64,000 bases of DNA, taken from Muricea muricata (taxonomy: Eukaryota; Cnidaria; Anthozoa; Malacalcyonacea; Plexauridae). The stretch is taken from assembly GCA_963855995.1 (NCBI GenBank), contig OY979726.1:4431501-4495500 (forward strand), given 5' to 3'. How positions within the stretch are numbered: the first letter of the stretch is position 1; every line of letters begins with the position of its first letter. The notes under the pieces were generated by a model. That model saw only the letters and a program-made list of their open reading frames with translations. It was not told where the DNA came from and ran no database searches. This document shows, one piece after another, positions 46,009 through 57,595 of this stretch. The position numbers were made by a program, and so were the translations under genes.

Positions 46009-46515
46009 CAAACACTTAATCACTTATAGTATTTTAATCATTTTTATAAAATATTAATCCCTTTATGGTATCTACATATTACTCGTTATCAATCGTCATC
46101 AAATTCATCATGAAATTTCAATCCCACATTTACACGCTACCACTAACTGTAAAAACATGCTTGATTATTTTATTTTCCGTGCATGTATGATCTAGAATTA
46201 AAAGAGGGCATGAACACGAGCATTAGTACGATACATTATTAAACATAATGAAAGAAACATACGAATTAGTTGTGTGTGTGTGTATGTGTGAGGAATACAT
46301 TATGAGGACTTCCACGGATTATGCACATACACTGTGTGTGTGTGATTTATGTAACATTGATCAGAGTGAATAAAACTGTGAAGCACTGAGTTTTTCGTGA
46401 GAACTTCTATTTAGTTGATTGGGGTGGCAAATAGCTACCCCCAGTTAGCCAGTATCTTACAACCACTTCCCACTGCTGACTTCCCCGACGAAGGTCCTTC
46501 GCTCGAAATGTCGAT
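46009..46515. other. No gene seen; short (TG)n runs
   Basis: Non-coding, with TG-rich microsatellites near 46269-46290 and 46330-46345. Confidence 0.4.
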
Positions 46516-46519
46516 CTTT

Positions 46520-48075
46520 ACTTTATGCATCATTTCATGAGGTTAAAGAACCTATGCCTTTCCTGTACGATCTTTACACAGATAACAAAATTATTATTAC
46601 GCACTATATACAACTACATTCCTTCTTATAATTAAAATGTGTGTAAATAGTAATAACGCAAAAATTTAAAGCGATGATATAGCTTGAGATATCGTCTCAG
46701 GTAGTGAAAGAACCAATACCAGAATACCTTTCCTGTCACGATGCTTACACATTTAACAAAATTATTATACGCACTATATGGAACTACATACTAAGTCTGT
46801 GCATAAAATTTTATACCGGCAAAGTCTTAAAGCAATGATTGTACTTCATGTTAACAGCACTTCCTGATTTACTGTGACTTTCCCTTACACTACTAGCAAT
46901 GAATTTGAGAAGTTACCTTTCCATATATGGTAATCATTACATATATGGCAAATCAGAGCACTAGTGCCAGTGGTGTCAGTGTAGACAAATTGCTGACCCA
47001 GCGAAACAAATACCAGATTAGCACTGATACAATAACATTAATTTGTTTTCCTGCATGTTTAACCATCTGCGAAATTCAATGATGTCTTTATATGGTAGCT
47101 TTGAATTAATTTAAGAGTCAGTTGCATTTTTCATCACTGATGATTGCTGATGAACACGTTATTCGTGATGAATAGTGGCCAACAAGTTCAACGTCCGTAT
47201 TGGAAATGCAATTGACTGCTTGGGATAAGGACAATGACATTTGTCATGCGGCATTCTTGGACCGACACAAACTTTACTACAGTGGTCCCCATATGATTTT
47301 TGCACAGATCTGTACAGTCGGCTAAAAATTCTAATAATTAATGTCGCACTGGTAGAATGGCCTCGGTTTTACAAAATACGTACAAACTTTGCACTTTGCA
47401 ACATTTTCTCTGTCAATCACTGATGCAGAGATAATTGTCATCCACCATATGACCAGGTTTTTTAGGCCTGGTAAACTTTTAATTTGTTCAAATTTTGCTA
47501 CCAAATATTATGTTACAGTTTCACCCAATGGCTTTGGCGGGATATCCTAACCGCATCGTTGGTGGTCTTACTGCATCGTTTAGTTTAGTATCAAAATGTT
47601 TTAGACCTAAGTTCTTTCGATAAAATCACTGGAAATCAGGCCTAAAACTTTAGTGAACCATAGGGACATGCTTTTGAGTAATATTCAGACTTGCCTTGAT
47701 TACTCATGATGTCTTGCTTCACCAACTTCGAACTTTTAGTCACCACATTTCTGCAAAAACCTCTCTATATGCTAAATTTTCTCGATAACTGGTGAAGTGT
47801 TGGACCAATATTGAAAATTTTACGAAATCCGGGGGAAAACCCTAAAATATGGCATACCCTTTGAGCTAGGTAATTATCAAAGCAACTCATTCATATGACA
47901 AATATGCAGTTCCTAATAAATAGTGAAGTCAGTGTACATATATTAGTCTTGGGATCAATAGTCTTTCAGTCAGTTGACATTACTGTCCTAGCAATGCACA
48001 GGCGACGTTCTATTACTTTGTAAAGGAAATCAAGAGCCAATACATTTGATCAGCTTTGTACTAAGGAATTATACA
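46520..48075 (+). repeat. Flanking repeat R2
   Basis: Copy of R1 with an extra block of about 375 bp (about 47440-47815) and a second partial copy of the 'cctttcctgt' block. It ends at 'attatacattgataca', where R3 begins shortly after. It contains no copy of the BH3-only-like exon. Confidence 0.65.
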
Positions 48076-48087
48076 TTGATACAATTA

Positions 48088-48860
48088 TACATCGAGAAGC
48101 TACCTTTCCATATATGGTAATCATTACATATATGGCAAATCAGGGCACTAGTGTCAGTGTAGACAAATTGCTGACCCAGCGACACAAATACCAGATTAGC
48201 ACTGACACAATGACATTAATTTGTTTTCCTGCATGTTTAACCATCTGTGAAATTCAATGATGTCTTTATATGGTATAGTAGCTTTGAATTAATTTAAGAG
48301 TCAGTTGCATTTTTCATCACTGATGATTGCTGATGAACACGTTATTGGTGATGAATAGTGGCCAACAAGTTAAACGTCCGTATTGGAAATGCAATTGACT
48401 GTTTGGGACAAGGGCAATGACATTTGTCATGCGGCATTCTTGGACCGACACAAACTTTACTACAGTGGTCCCCATATGATATTTGTACAGATCTGTGGAG
48501 TCGGGGAAATGAAGTACAGTGTATTTACCTTTCACTGATTGCTAAATATTTTTGTGCGGTATCCGCTGTAAACTAAGAGCTCGAACGAGTGGAGAAGCTT
48601 CCAGCGTGAGCAAGAACTATTTCTGATCTAATATGGTCGCACGTTGTATATGAACAAGCACTGTGGTTGGTTGATAAAGACAGTTAAAAGCGATAAACGC
48701 TGAAGTACGAACGTGCCAATGGCACAAAATTGTACATACCTACATAAGGCAGGTAGGTATTCAACACAAAACTAAAAGCACATGTCAACCCTAGTATAAA
48801 CTCTTTTTACACAGGAATCGTCATAAAGATACGCAACTCGAAGACGTCTCGCACGAGTCA
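48088..48860 (+). repeat. Flanking repeat R3 (partial)
   Basis: Starts at 'gagaagctacctttccatatatgg' as in R2 and later follows R1 ('acgaacgtgccaatggcaca', 'tacacaggaatcgtcat'). No coding exon. Confidence 0.65.
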
Positions 48861-49622
48861 TGCATAAGTTCGTGTTCCAGGTTACCAAGGAAAGTCGAAC
48901 GAAGTTTTTGATTTTATGTTTGCATGAAAAGTATTCCCTTATGTGATCCTATACGCGGTACAATTTCCGTATTTTCATTTTGTGCATTAGGGAAAATACC
49001 TTAGCCAAATTTGCATAGTGATTATATTTTCAACTAGGCTTCACAAGCCCATTTATGGGCATAGAAAGCAATGAAATTTTACGCTGTACGATCATGAAAA
49101 TTCTGATGAGCTGTATTTAAAATAGTCGTCTTATAAATTATCAGTATCACACAAATCGTTGCGTTAGCATGAGGAAAAAAGTAAGGAAATTGTCAAACAT
49201 ACCTGATTGATGTGCTAAAATTACGAAGAATCCATGATCGGTAAACAAGCTTCTCAGCAAAGGCCTCTCAACACCGAAACTTTGCTGACTTCAGTTATGA
49301 ATGTTGTGCAACGTCTGCGTTGTTACGCTAGGAATTCACATCGGCAAATCTGTACAAAATCATAATAGAATTTACCATCGATTACTTATTTACCATATTA
49401 TGAAGTCATCACACAAGTTTGATAGTTTAAAGATAATTTTGTGTTAGGCAATTGTGGTGAAGGAATTATCCTATACCTTTTGACTGCACGACCTAACATG
49501 GCAACGTTAATTGCGGCTGTAAAAAATAGCATGTACCGTACATTACTTATGTGAAGGACTGGTATAACTTCTCTTGAATCTCGCTGATTAGCCACAGGCC
49601 TAGGCCACTCACTGATCACATA
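48861..49622. other. No gene seen
   Basis: Non-coding by eye; the minus ORF at 49398-49619 has no domain. Confidence 0.4.
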
Positions 49623-50016
49623 TTAATGATCCAAGCTGTTGAATAAAAAATAACACTTGAAAAATGCAAAGTTTATGTGGGAGAAGGGGTTCTGGGGTAA
49701 GAAGACTCCAATTGTATAATGCGTGGCTTCATCCCTACTCATGTCACATCCTATGCTGCACTGATTCTAAACTGAAAATGCTCTGTAATAGAGCCTTGCC
49801 AGGGGTGGCCAATCCCTGACGAAACCTGACCAAGATAACAACACTTGGACAGTCCTTAGGCCCCAACCTGTCCAGGGAGCATAAAAACTCCAATGAACAG
49901 TCCTTAACCTGACCAAGGGGCGCTAGGCCCCTATGGACAGTCCTCAGGTAGATATTGTATATATGTGACGTATTGAGTCTATGGGGCTGAAGTTGACATT
50001 TTAGAGACTTCATCCC
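49623..50016. repeat. Direct repeat X (394 bp), copy 1
   Basis: Identical by eye to 50788-51181. Starts TTAATGATCCAAGC and ends GACTTCATCCC. The 89-codon minus ORF inside is the same in both copies and shows no domain. Confidence 0.9.
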
Positions 50017-50241
50017 GAACCACGTAATTTATTAACGAAACAAACAAAATAACTTTCTTTTGTTTTTACACGATTCTATATAGTATGTATTATCTAATTA
50101 TGATAATGTTAGTCAGTAAATACTAGAAAATTAATCAATGAGTTAACGACATTCGACCGTTCCTTTGCACGTGCCTTCGTGCATTTATCTACTCTTAAAA
50201 CAGTGTTTTCGTTGAAGGTATCGATATTACATTTCCGTATA

Positions 50242-50273
<32 letters not shown>

Positions 50274-50434
50274 GGCTTAAGTAATTTTTTGTAATAACGT
50301 TATATGAAGTATATCTACAGTAATGATACTATCAAAAGTTTTCTAATTTAAGTGATATGAGGCATTTGAACGCATTGAAGGTAAACGTAAAAATCGCAAG
50401 GCATTGGAAAAACAGTGGTGGGTGGGTGGGAAAA
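50017..50434. other. No gene seen
   Basis: AT-rich filler between repeats X and Y, with a 'ttttcttttcttttc' run near 50245. Confidence 0.4.
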
Positions 50435-50788
50435 ATTTTCTTAAACAAGTTTACTGCGCGAGTGCTAACTGTGAATGGTGGTCCTATGATGTGATCCGCA
50501 TAATATGCACAAGTACGCTGTGCTGGAACAAGCCTTATCATTGGTTAATTCCCGTCCACACCACAGGAGGTTTTACATGCCTATGCAATAACACGAGCAT
50601 TTCACGTGAAAGGCATGCAGCTAGACCGAAGTTTTGGCTTTCGGCCATTATTATAACTCGATAAGATAAGACGGGATTATCTCATTGACGTAGTCGGAAG
50701 GAATTATCTTTTCGCACCTTTTACATAAAAGCTCACCTTCAACGCGTTGCCTCATTAACTTAAATTTATATAAGCTATAAATTTGCTT
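50435..50788. repeat. Direct repeat Y (354 bp), copy 1
   Basis: Identical by eye to 52920-53273. Starts ATTTTCTTAAACAAG and ends AAATTTGCTT. It abuts repeat X copy 2 directly. Confidence 0.9.
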
Positions 50789-51181
50789 TAATGATCCAAG
50801 CTGTTGAATAAAAAATAACACTTGAAAAATGCAAAGTTTATGTGGGAGAAGGGGTTCTGGGGTAAGAAGACTCCAATTGTATAATGCGTGGCTTCATCCC
50901 TACTCATGTCACATCCTATGCTGCACTGATTCTAAACTGAAAATGCTCTGTAATAGAGCCTTGCCAGGGGTGGCCAATCCCTGACGAAACCTGACCAAGA
51001 TAACAACACTTGGACAGTCCTTAGGCCCCAACCTGTCCAGGGAGCATAAAAACTCCAATGAACAGTCCTTAACCTGACCAAGGGGCGCTAGGCCCCTATG
51101 GACAGTCCTCAGGTAGATATTGTATATATGTGACGTATTGAGTCTATGGGGCTGAAGTTGACATTTTAGAGACTTCATCCC
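50788..51181. repeat. Direct repeat X (394 bp), copy 2
   Basis: Second, identical copy of 49623-50016, immediately after repeat Y copy 1. Confidence 0.9.
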
Positions 51182-51529
51182 CACAAATGCACAAATGTGC
51201 ATTCCCCATAGACGAATGGACCCAACTCCCACAACAGCTGTAGTCATATAGAAGACAGCTTTTGCCAGGAAATGGTAAGACTTGCTGTTTAGGCATTACC
51301 ATTGGTTTTATTACGGCTGGATCATCAGGGTGGCCAGGAAAAACCTGGTCTTACAGGAAACCTGGATGGGGCCAGACAAATACCAGCAGCTTCCCCACAA
51401 AGCTTCTATAGTACAACTAAATGATTAAACCATTGGTAATACGGAAAACAGAGCTGACCATTCTAACCATTTTGAAATATTTGTTCATCGCTATTTAATC
51501 AGTTCCGCATGCTTTCAGCATGCAGTTTA

Positions 51530-51531
<2 letters not shown>
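51182..51531. other. No gene seen
   Basis: Non-coding; small inverted repeats around 'ccaggaaaaacctgg' near 51337. Confidence 0.4.

Positions 51532-51570
<39 letters not shown>
51532..51570. repeat. (AT)n microsatellite
   Basis: 39 bases of perfect AT dinucleotide, followed by a further AT and T-rich stretch. Confidence 0.95.
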
Positions 51571-51576
<6 letters not shown>

Positions 51577-52028
51577 TATTTTTTTTTTTATTTGTTTATT
51601 CCGTTTTAATCACGTTCACACGACTGCATGTGAGTTGTGTTTTTTGGCAAGATAACTTGGCATATTAAAAAACATTTTTTTTTTGCCCTTGTCTTCATTT
51701 TCAATATTTTTGGAAACTTTTATCGTTAATTTTTACAAATCAACTGCGCTTTAATCGATATATTGAATCTTATACTTTGCAATTCCGAGCGGCGAACGCA
51801 GACTGACAGCTAGCTATGCTTAACTCACTGTGCAAGCCGCTATGCTTCCCGAGTCAGTATAGTGTTTGATTATGCGACTCAAGCAGAAACCAATTTGAAA
51901 CAAATAAACTGTGTCAAAATTTAGCTCTAATAAGATGCCGAATGCCGCTAGAAAAAATGTTAATTTATTTTGAAGCAAAGATTGAAATTTGAGTACAGTT
52001 TGAAGAAATAGATTGTCACTTGTGTAAG

Positions 52029-52032
<4 letters not shown>

Positions 52033-52059
<27 letters not shown>
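52033..52059. repeat. Poly-T tract (27 T)
   Basis: Uninterrupted run. Confidence 0.95.
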
Positions 52060-52060
<1 letters not shown>

Positions 52061-52423
52061 CTGGTCGTAATACCGGGATAGAATTTCTTGATATGTGTCA
52101 AATACAGATCTTGTGCTCAGTATTTCTCAAGATATCTCATGTGGGAAAGCAATCATATTTGTATCGCGTGTCTAAAACCGTGTTAAAATAGATTCAGCTG
52201 ATTAGATCAGGTAAGATTACACATTAATAATCTCTCTTGGCAAGCCTTATTTATGCCCGTGTCCTACCACAAATGCACTGTGTGCATTTTGATTAGATTT
52301 TAAACGAAATATGCAATACAAATTTTGGAATGTCCGGAATACTTACGATACCATACACAGCTAGCGCGCATCATGATAAATGTAATATCTGGTGCGACAC
52401 TCAACTAGGTGCCACAATCCTCT

Positions 52424-52908
52424 TCAGATCAACGTTGGTGTTGTTGTAATATCTGCTGTACCATACTCGCTAGAGCGCAGGGAAGAAACCACGTTAACAG
52501 CAAGTATGCATGCTTGAAACGGTGTTGGCGACACTATACAAGTTCGTTCTTCTACAGACTGAGACGCGACGCTCGACGTTTGGTTTGGTACGAGGAACAA
52601 TTGATCATATCTTATTTGCGCCAAGTGGTCCTCGGTAAATAACGTAGATTGTGGGGTTTCACGTTCAGGAGATGTCGACGTAGGCAGCAAATTTGTGTTC
52701 CCTGTGGCATCTACCGTTGGCCTCGAAGACGAAGTGGTTGCGTGCTGTTGTAGCCAAGAGATTGAAGCATTCTTTTGTCCATGGTTAGGTAGCCTCTCTC
52801 AGTACATTGGCGTTGTAAACTCTCCGTATCACTATTGGCCGCCGTTGATTGAGATCGATTACTGCGGTTAGAAATCCCTTTGACGTTTTTACGACGAACA
52901 GGAGGCAT
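52424..52908 (-). pseudogene. Frameshifted ORF with SAP-like motif, possible retroelement gag piece
   Basis: The minus frame from 52908 reads MPPVRRKNVKGISNRSNRSQ then LQRQCTERGYLTMDKRMLQSLGYN, and after a frame change near 52712 continues TVDATGNTNLLPTSTSPERE. A basic, serine-rich N-terminus followed by an 'L...C..RG..T..KR..L...L' pattern resembles SAP-type motifs seen at the start of some metazoan retroelement ORFs. It starts 11 bp from repeat Y copy 2. The assignment is weak. Confidence 0.35.
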
Positions 52909-52919
52909 TTCGATGAATC

Positions 52920-53273
52920 ATTTTCTTAAACAAGTTTACTGCGCGAGTGCTAACTGTGAATGGTGGTCCTATGATGTGATCCGCATAATATGCACAAGTA
53001 CGCTGTGCTGGAACAAGCCTTATCATTGGTTAATTCCCGTCCACACCACAGGAGGTTTTACATGCCTATGCAATAACACGAGCATTTCACGTGAAAGGCA
53101 TGCAGCTAGACCGAAGTTTTGGCTTTCGGCCATTATTATAACTCGATAAGATAAGACGGGATTATCTCATTGACGTAGTCGGAAGGAATTATCTTTTCGC
53201 ACCTTTTACATAAAAGCTCACCTTCAACGCGTTGCCTCATTAACTTAAATTTATATAAGCTATAAATTTGCTT
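52920..53273. repeat. Direct repeat Y (354 bp), copy 2
   Basis: Identical by eye to 50435-50788. Confidence 0.9.
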
Positions 53274-53302
53274 CAAGCTGATCGCTTGCACGTTCTACAG
53301 TA

Positions 53303-53571
53303 CAGGGTGTTCTACAAAAAGCGGACGCTATTGAATTCAGCTATTGTTAGAATTTATTCAACTAGCCGTATAATTGCTCCAGAGTACCCCTAAAAATGTT
53401 GAAATCACTTTTTGTTAGAAGTTAGTACTACAGACCACTAAAGTTCTAACAATAAGTGATTTCAACAGAATCATTTTTCAGGGTCACTCTGGAGCAATTA
53501 TACTGCTAGACCATTCAAATCTTAACAATAGTTGAATTCAATAGCGTCCGCTTTTTGTGAGGGACACCCTG
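53303..53571. mobile_element. Palindromic Tc1/mariner-type MITE (269 bp)
   Basis: CAGGGTGTTCTACAAAAAGC at the left pairs with GCTTTTTGTGAGGGACACCCTG at the right, and the arms extend far into the element ('gcggacgctattgaattcag' on both sides). TA lies on each side. The right TA (53572-53573) is directly followed by CAGGGTGAGT, which looks like the end of another element. Confidence 0.75.
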
Positions 53572-53679
53572 TACAGGGTGAGTAAAAAAACTGGTGCCTT
53601 TCAAATTCAAATTAGCCACGAATTTCATTACGGTTTATTCCAATAGGTCTACAGAGACAGATCGTTACCTCTGTTCAAT

Positions 53680-53856
53680 TATAGTTCAATCCCAGGTAGC
53701 CCACTAATTGATGGCATATTTTTGGTTCAAAAAATGTGTATTTATTCTTGTGTTACTCTGACAACTTTATTGATGCGCGCGGTCCAGTTCAATGCGCGGT
53801 AAGCTTGTGTTGCATCATATATATATATCATTGAACTATAATAGATCTGGAACGAT
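53680..53856 (-). repeat. Dispersed repeat, inverted copy of 63119-63572
   Basis: Shares 'gttccagatctattatagtt', 'gcgcattgaactggacc' and 'caattagtgggctacct' (minus strand) with the 63.1-63.6 kb copy, in which a 202-bp element has inserted. Confidence 0.65.
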
Positions 53857-53863
53857 AAGTCAA

Positions 53864-53876
53864 GGGGGGGGGGGGG
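53864..53876. repeat. Poly-G tract (13 G)
   Basis: Uninterrupted run of 13 G. Confidence 0.9.
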
Positions 53877-54316
53877 AATTGAAGCCGACTTTGTGTTCAC
53901 TTTGCAGGTAGACCCAGTCCTTTTTAAGAATTTCGTGAAAAAAATATCATTTTTGTATCCGTAAAATTCTTTATTTAAATCTACTAACAGATCTCTAAGA
54001 TTCAGAAATATTTAAACAATGACAGTTGAATTTATATAATATGTTATAAAATTTGACAAAAATCGTTCTATCACGGAAAAATGTTGAAGCAAAGGCGAAA
54101 ATTACGAAAAATCCGCCAGATTTTGGCTACTTTTTCTGAGTTTTTGAAAGTTCAAGTAAGAACTAAGACGTGAAACCACATGAAATATTTAACTCCATGC
54201 AAAATACATCCGTATGCGAAGTTTTAGGAAGATTGAAAGTTTTAGAGTCGAAAAAAATGCATTTAAAAATATTGTTTACGAAAAATACATGAAAAACGTC
54301 AATTTCTCCATGTTTT
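53877..54316. other. No gene seen
   Basis: AT-rich sequence between the poly-G tract and the copia LTR. Confidence 0.4.
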
Positions 54317-54422
54317 TGTTAAACTTAATTGGAATTACGACCACAAACGCGAAAAGAAACAAAGAACGACTACATTTTGTGTGTATTTATTAAAGCGAAC
54401 CAAAAATATAAAAACATGTGTT
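54317..54422 (-). repeat. 3' LTR of the copia element (106 bp)
   Basis: Identical by eye to 61307-61412; TG at the plus-strand left end (CA end on the coding strand). Identity of the two LTRs points to recent insertion. Confidence 0.8.
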
Positions 54423-57400
54423 TGCTTTGCTTTGCGTTGTTTGCAACTTTGCTTCTTACTTGCCCAACTGATCACTCCTCCGCATACTGTGAACAAATAT
54501 CCTGAATGTGATTTACGACCATTTGGATTACTTCCCCAATCAGCATCAACATAGCCTTTTAACTCGACATCGGTTTCTTTGTTTCCATCGAATGTGATGC
54601 CATAATCGATTGTTCCTTTGATGTATCGCAGGATACGTTTTGCCGCTTTCCAGTGTTCTTCTCCTGGGTTTGAACAAAATTGATTCACTGTTCCTAACGC
54701 TTGTGCAAGGTCAGGTCTTGTTGCAGTTACCGCGTATGTCAGTCCTCCAATTAAAGCTTGATAGTTCTCTTTATCAATAGGTTCTCCTTCGTTTGGTAGT
54801 AACTTCGTGCTTTGATCAACTGGTGTCGCAGCCGGTTTACAATCTTGCATACCAAACTTCTCTAACAAGTTTTCGAGGTATTGCGCTTGGTGTAATCTCA
54901 TTCGCTTGTTATCTTTGTCTCGTTCCACCTGAATCCCTAGGCAGTAATGAACTTCCCCGAGGTCTTTCATCTCAAATCGTTGTCGCAAAGCTGCCTTTTC
55001 TCTAAGTAACATACTCTTGCTGTTACTTGCTGGTATCAAATCATCCACATACAAGGCAATGAGCATAATGTCCTCTCCCTCTCGTTTGATGTAGATACAA
55101 GGGTCTGAGCTCGATTTCGTATAACCTGAATTCTCCAAGAATTCATCGATAGTGTTGAACCAGCATCGTGACGACTGTTTCAGTCCGTAGATACTTTTGT
55201 TTAGTTTGCAGACCAACTCTTCTTCTCCTTCTTTCACGTATCCTTCAGGTTGAGACATGTATATCTCTTCTTCTAATTTGCCGTTCAAGAATGCTGTAGA
55301 AACATCCATTTGATGTACTTCTAGGTTTACTGGTTTGCGATTGCCAACAATGTACGAATTGATGTATACTTTGCCACTGGTGAAAAGGTTTCTTCGTAAT
55401 CTAAACCGGGCTTTTGTGAACAGCCTTTCGCCACCAAACGAGCTTTATGTCGTTCTACCGATCCATCTGCTTTGTATTTAACTTTGAATACCCATCTGCA
55501 ATCTATAGCTTTACGGCCTTTGGGCAAATTGGTCAATGTCCACGTATTATTCTTGATATGAGCGGAGTACTCGTTGTCCAACGCACGTTTCCACTGTTCG
55601 TTATCTGGACCGTTCAGAGCTTCGTTTACGGTTGTAGGCTCTTCAAAACTGTACTCGCCATCACTACATGCGACATTATTTTCCCACCAATTGCCAGTAA
55701 TAACTACGCCATGTCTATCTGGAGGTTCCCGCTTGCGCGTTGATCGTCGTGGTTGTTGTTGCTGTATAACATCCGTTTCTTCACTGGTACTTTCCTCGTT
55801 ATCAATGTTATCATGGTCTTCTTGAGTTGCTTGCGGCATAGGTTCGTTGATCTCTTGTATTTCTTCTTCATTTTCAGAATCACCTGTGTCGAAAACTTGG
55901 ATCTCTTTCTTCCGTTGGATAAATTCATCTTCGTCGAATAAAACATCTCTGGATACACATATCTTTCTACTTACGGGATCATATAGTCTATATCCTTTAC
56001 TTGTAATACTATAACCAACGAATATGCATTTCTTCGTCTTCGAATCCCATTTCTTTCGATTTTCTTTAGGAACGTGCATATACGCTTTACATCCAAACAC
56101 CTTGAAATGCGACACGTCTGGTTTGCTTCCATAAAAACATTCATATGGAGTCATATTGTCCACCGCAACTGTAGGACTTCGATTTCTAATTATAACTGCC
56201 GTGCAAACTGCCTCAGCCCAAAACTTCTTATCCTGTCCTGCATTATACATCATAGACCGTGCAGTTTCCTGAATTGTTCTGTTCATTCTCTCTGCAACTC
56301 CATTCTGCTGAGGTGTTCGGGGTACACTAAGCTGATGCTGAATTCCCTTTTCTTTAAGATAATTGGAAAATTCTTTAGATGTGTACTCACCACCGTTGTC
56401 TGATCGAAGAATCTTTATCTTCTTCTCTGTCATGTTTGTAACCATTGCTTCGTATTCTTTGAATTTCTCAAGTACTTGATCCTTTGTTTTCATGAAGTAA
56501 ACAGCCGTGAATCTGGATTTGTCGTCAATAAAGGTTACAAAGTAACGATTGCCACCGAGACTGTTCTCTTGCATTGGTCCACAAACATCACTGTGTACAA
56601 TTTCTATAATTTCACTTGCTCGAGTAGCCTGTCCTTTTGGAAATGATGCTCGTTTCTGCTTGCCATGTGCACAGCCTTCACAAAACTCTGATTCTTTAGC
56701 AGGTTGGAAGTCCATTCCAGTTACTAATTTCTGATCTCGTAACAGACGCAAATTGTTTTTACTCAAATGTCCGAATCTTTGATGCCATAACTCTTCAGGA
56801 TGCTCATTGGAAGCAATATTAACATCATGAAATCCCACATTCTTTTCATTAACATCAAGGACATACAAGTTATTTTGCAGTTTACCAGATCCAGATATTT
56901 TCTGAAACTTGTCAAGGATCACACATCCACTTTGGTGGAGCTCAATAGAATATCCTCGCTTAGCAGCAGCACTTACTGAGAAAAGATTCTTTGCTAAGTC
57001 TGGGACATATAGAACATCTACCAATCTAGCAGGTTTGTACTCATTTCCGGTTTTAACATCAAGCCAAATATTTCCTTTGCCAAATGCTTGAACTACTCGA
57101 TTATCACCCAAACATACCTTTTGAGGATTTTCAAAGTGAACATAGTCTACCATCATTTCCTTATCATATGACATATGCTGTGAAGCACCTGAGTCAATAT
57201 ACCATGTCAAATCCTTTCGATTCACAGGTTTCGATGACCAAAATGACGCATGTGAACATGATGCCTTGTATGATGCACCATCTTGTTTCTCTTTGTCTTC
57301 CTTTGGTTTTTCTTTCTTGGGTTTACGACATTCCCTTGCCCAATGTCCTGGTATTCCACAGTTGTGACATTTGCCTTTTCTTTTAGGTTTCAAACTTCTC

Positions 57401-57595
57401 TGATTTGGTCGATCATGCTTGGACAATAAAGCTTTCTCTCCAGCATCTGGGGTTAATAAATTTTCCTTACGCTTGTGTTCCTCATGAAGTAATCTTGCAG
57501 TAACAAATTCTAATTTTAAATCATCAGCACGGGATTCTAAAGCTGTGATTAAACCATTATACGATTCAGGGAGACTACATAAGAGCGTTGCAACT
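54335..57595 (-). pseudogene. Copia gag C-terminus and pol, frameshifted and truncated
   Basis: From 57595 the frame continues gag and reaches a zinc knuckle [14 protein letters not shown], then protease [11 protein letters not shown], the pre-integrase [11 protein letters not shown]...CEGCAHGK, integrase D-D-E residues ([26 protein letters not shown]) and the start of RT ([17 protein letters not shown]). A small deletion near 55325 shifts the frame. RT resumes with MDVSTAFLNGKLEEE and the YVDD box. RNase H begins (GYVDADWGSNPNGRKSHSGY) but is cut after SWASKKQ, running straight into the polypurine tract and LTR. The copy is therefore defective in at least three ways, counting the gag insertion. 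Confidence 0.85.

Noticed and set aside
49744..51247. Identical minus-strand ORFs in repeats X and X'
   Set aside because: Identity comes from the recent DNA duplication, so it is no evidence of coding constraint; no domain is visible.
50404..53149. Identical 80-codon + strand ORFs in repeats Y and Y'
   Set aside because: Same reasoning: an exact recent repeat with no recognisable protein features.
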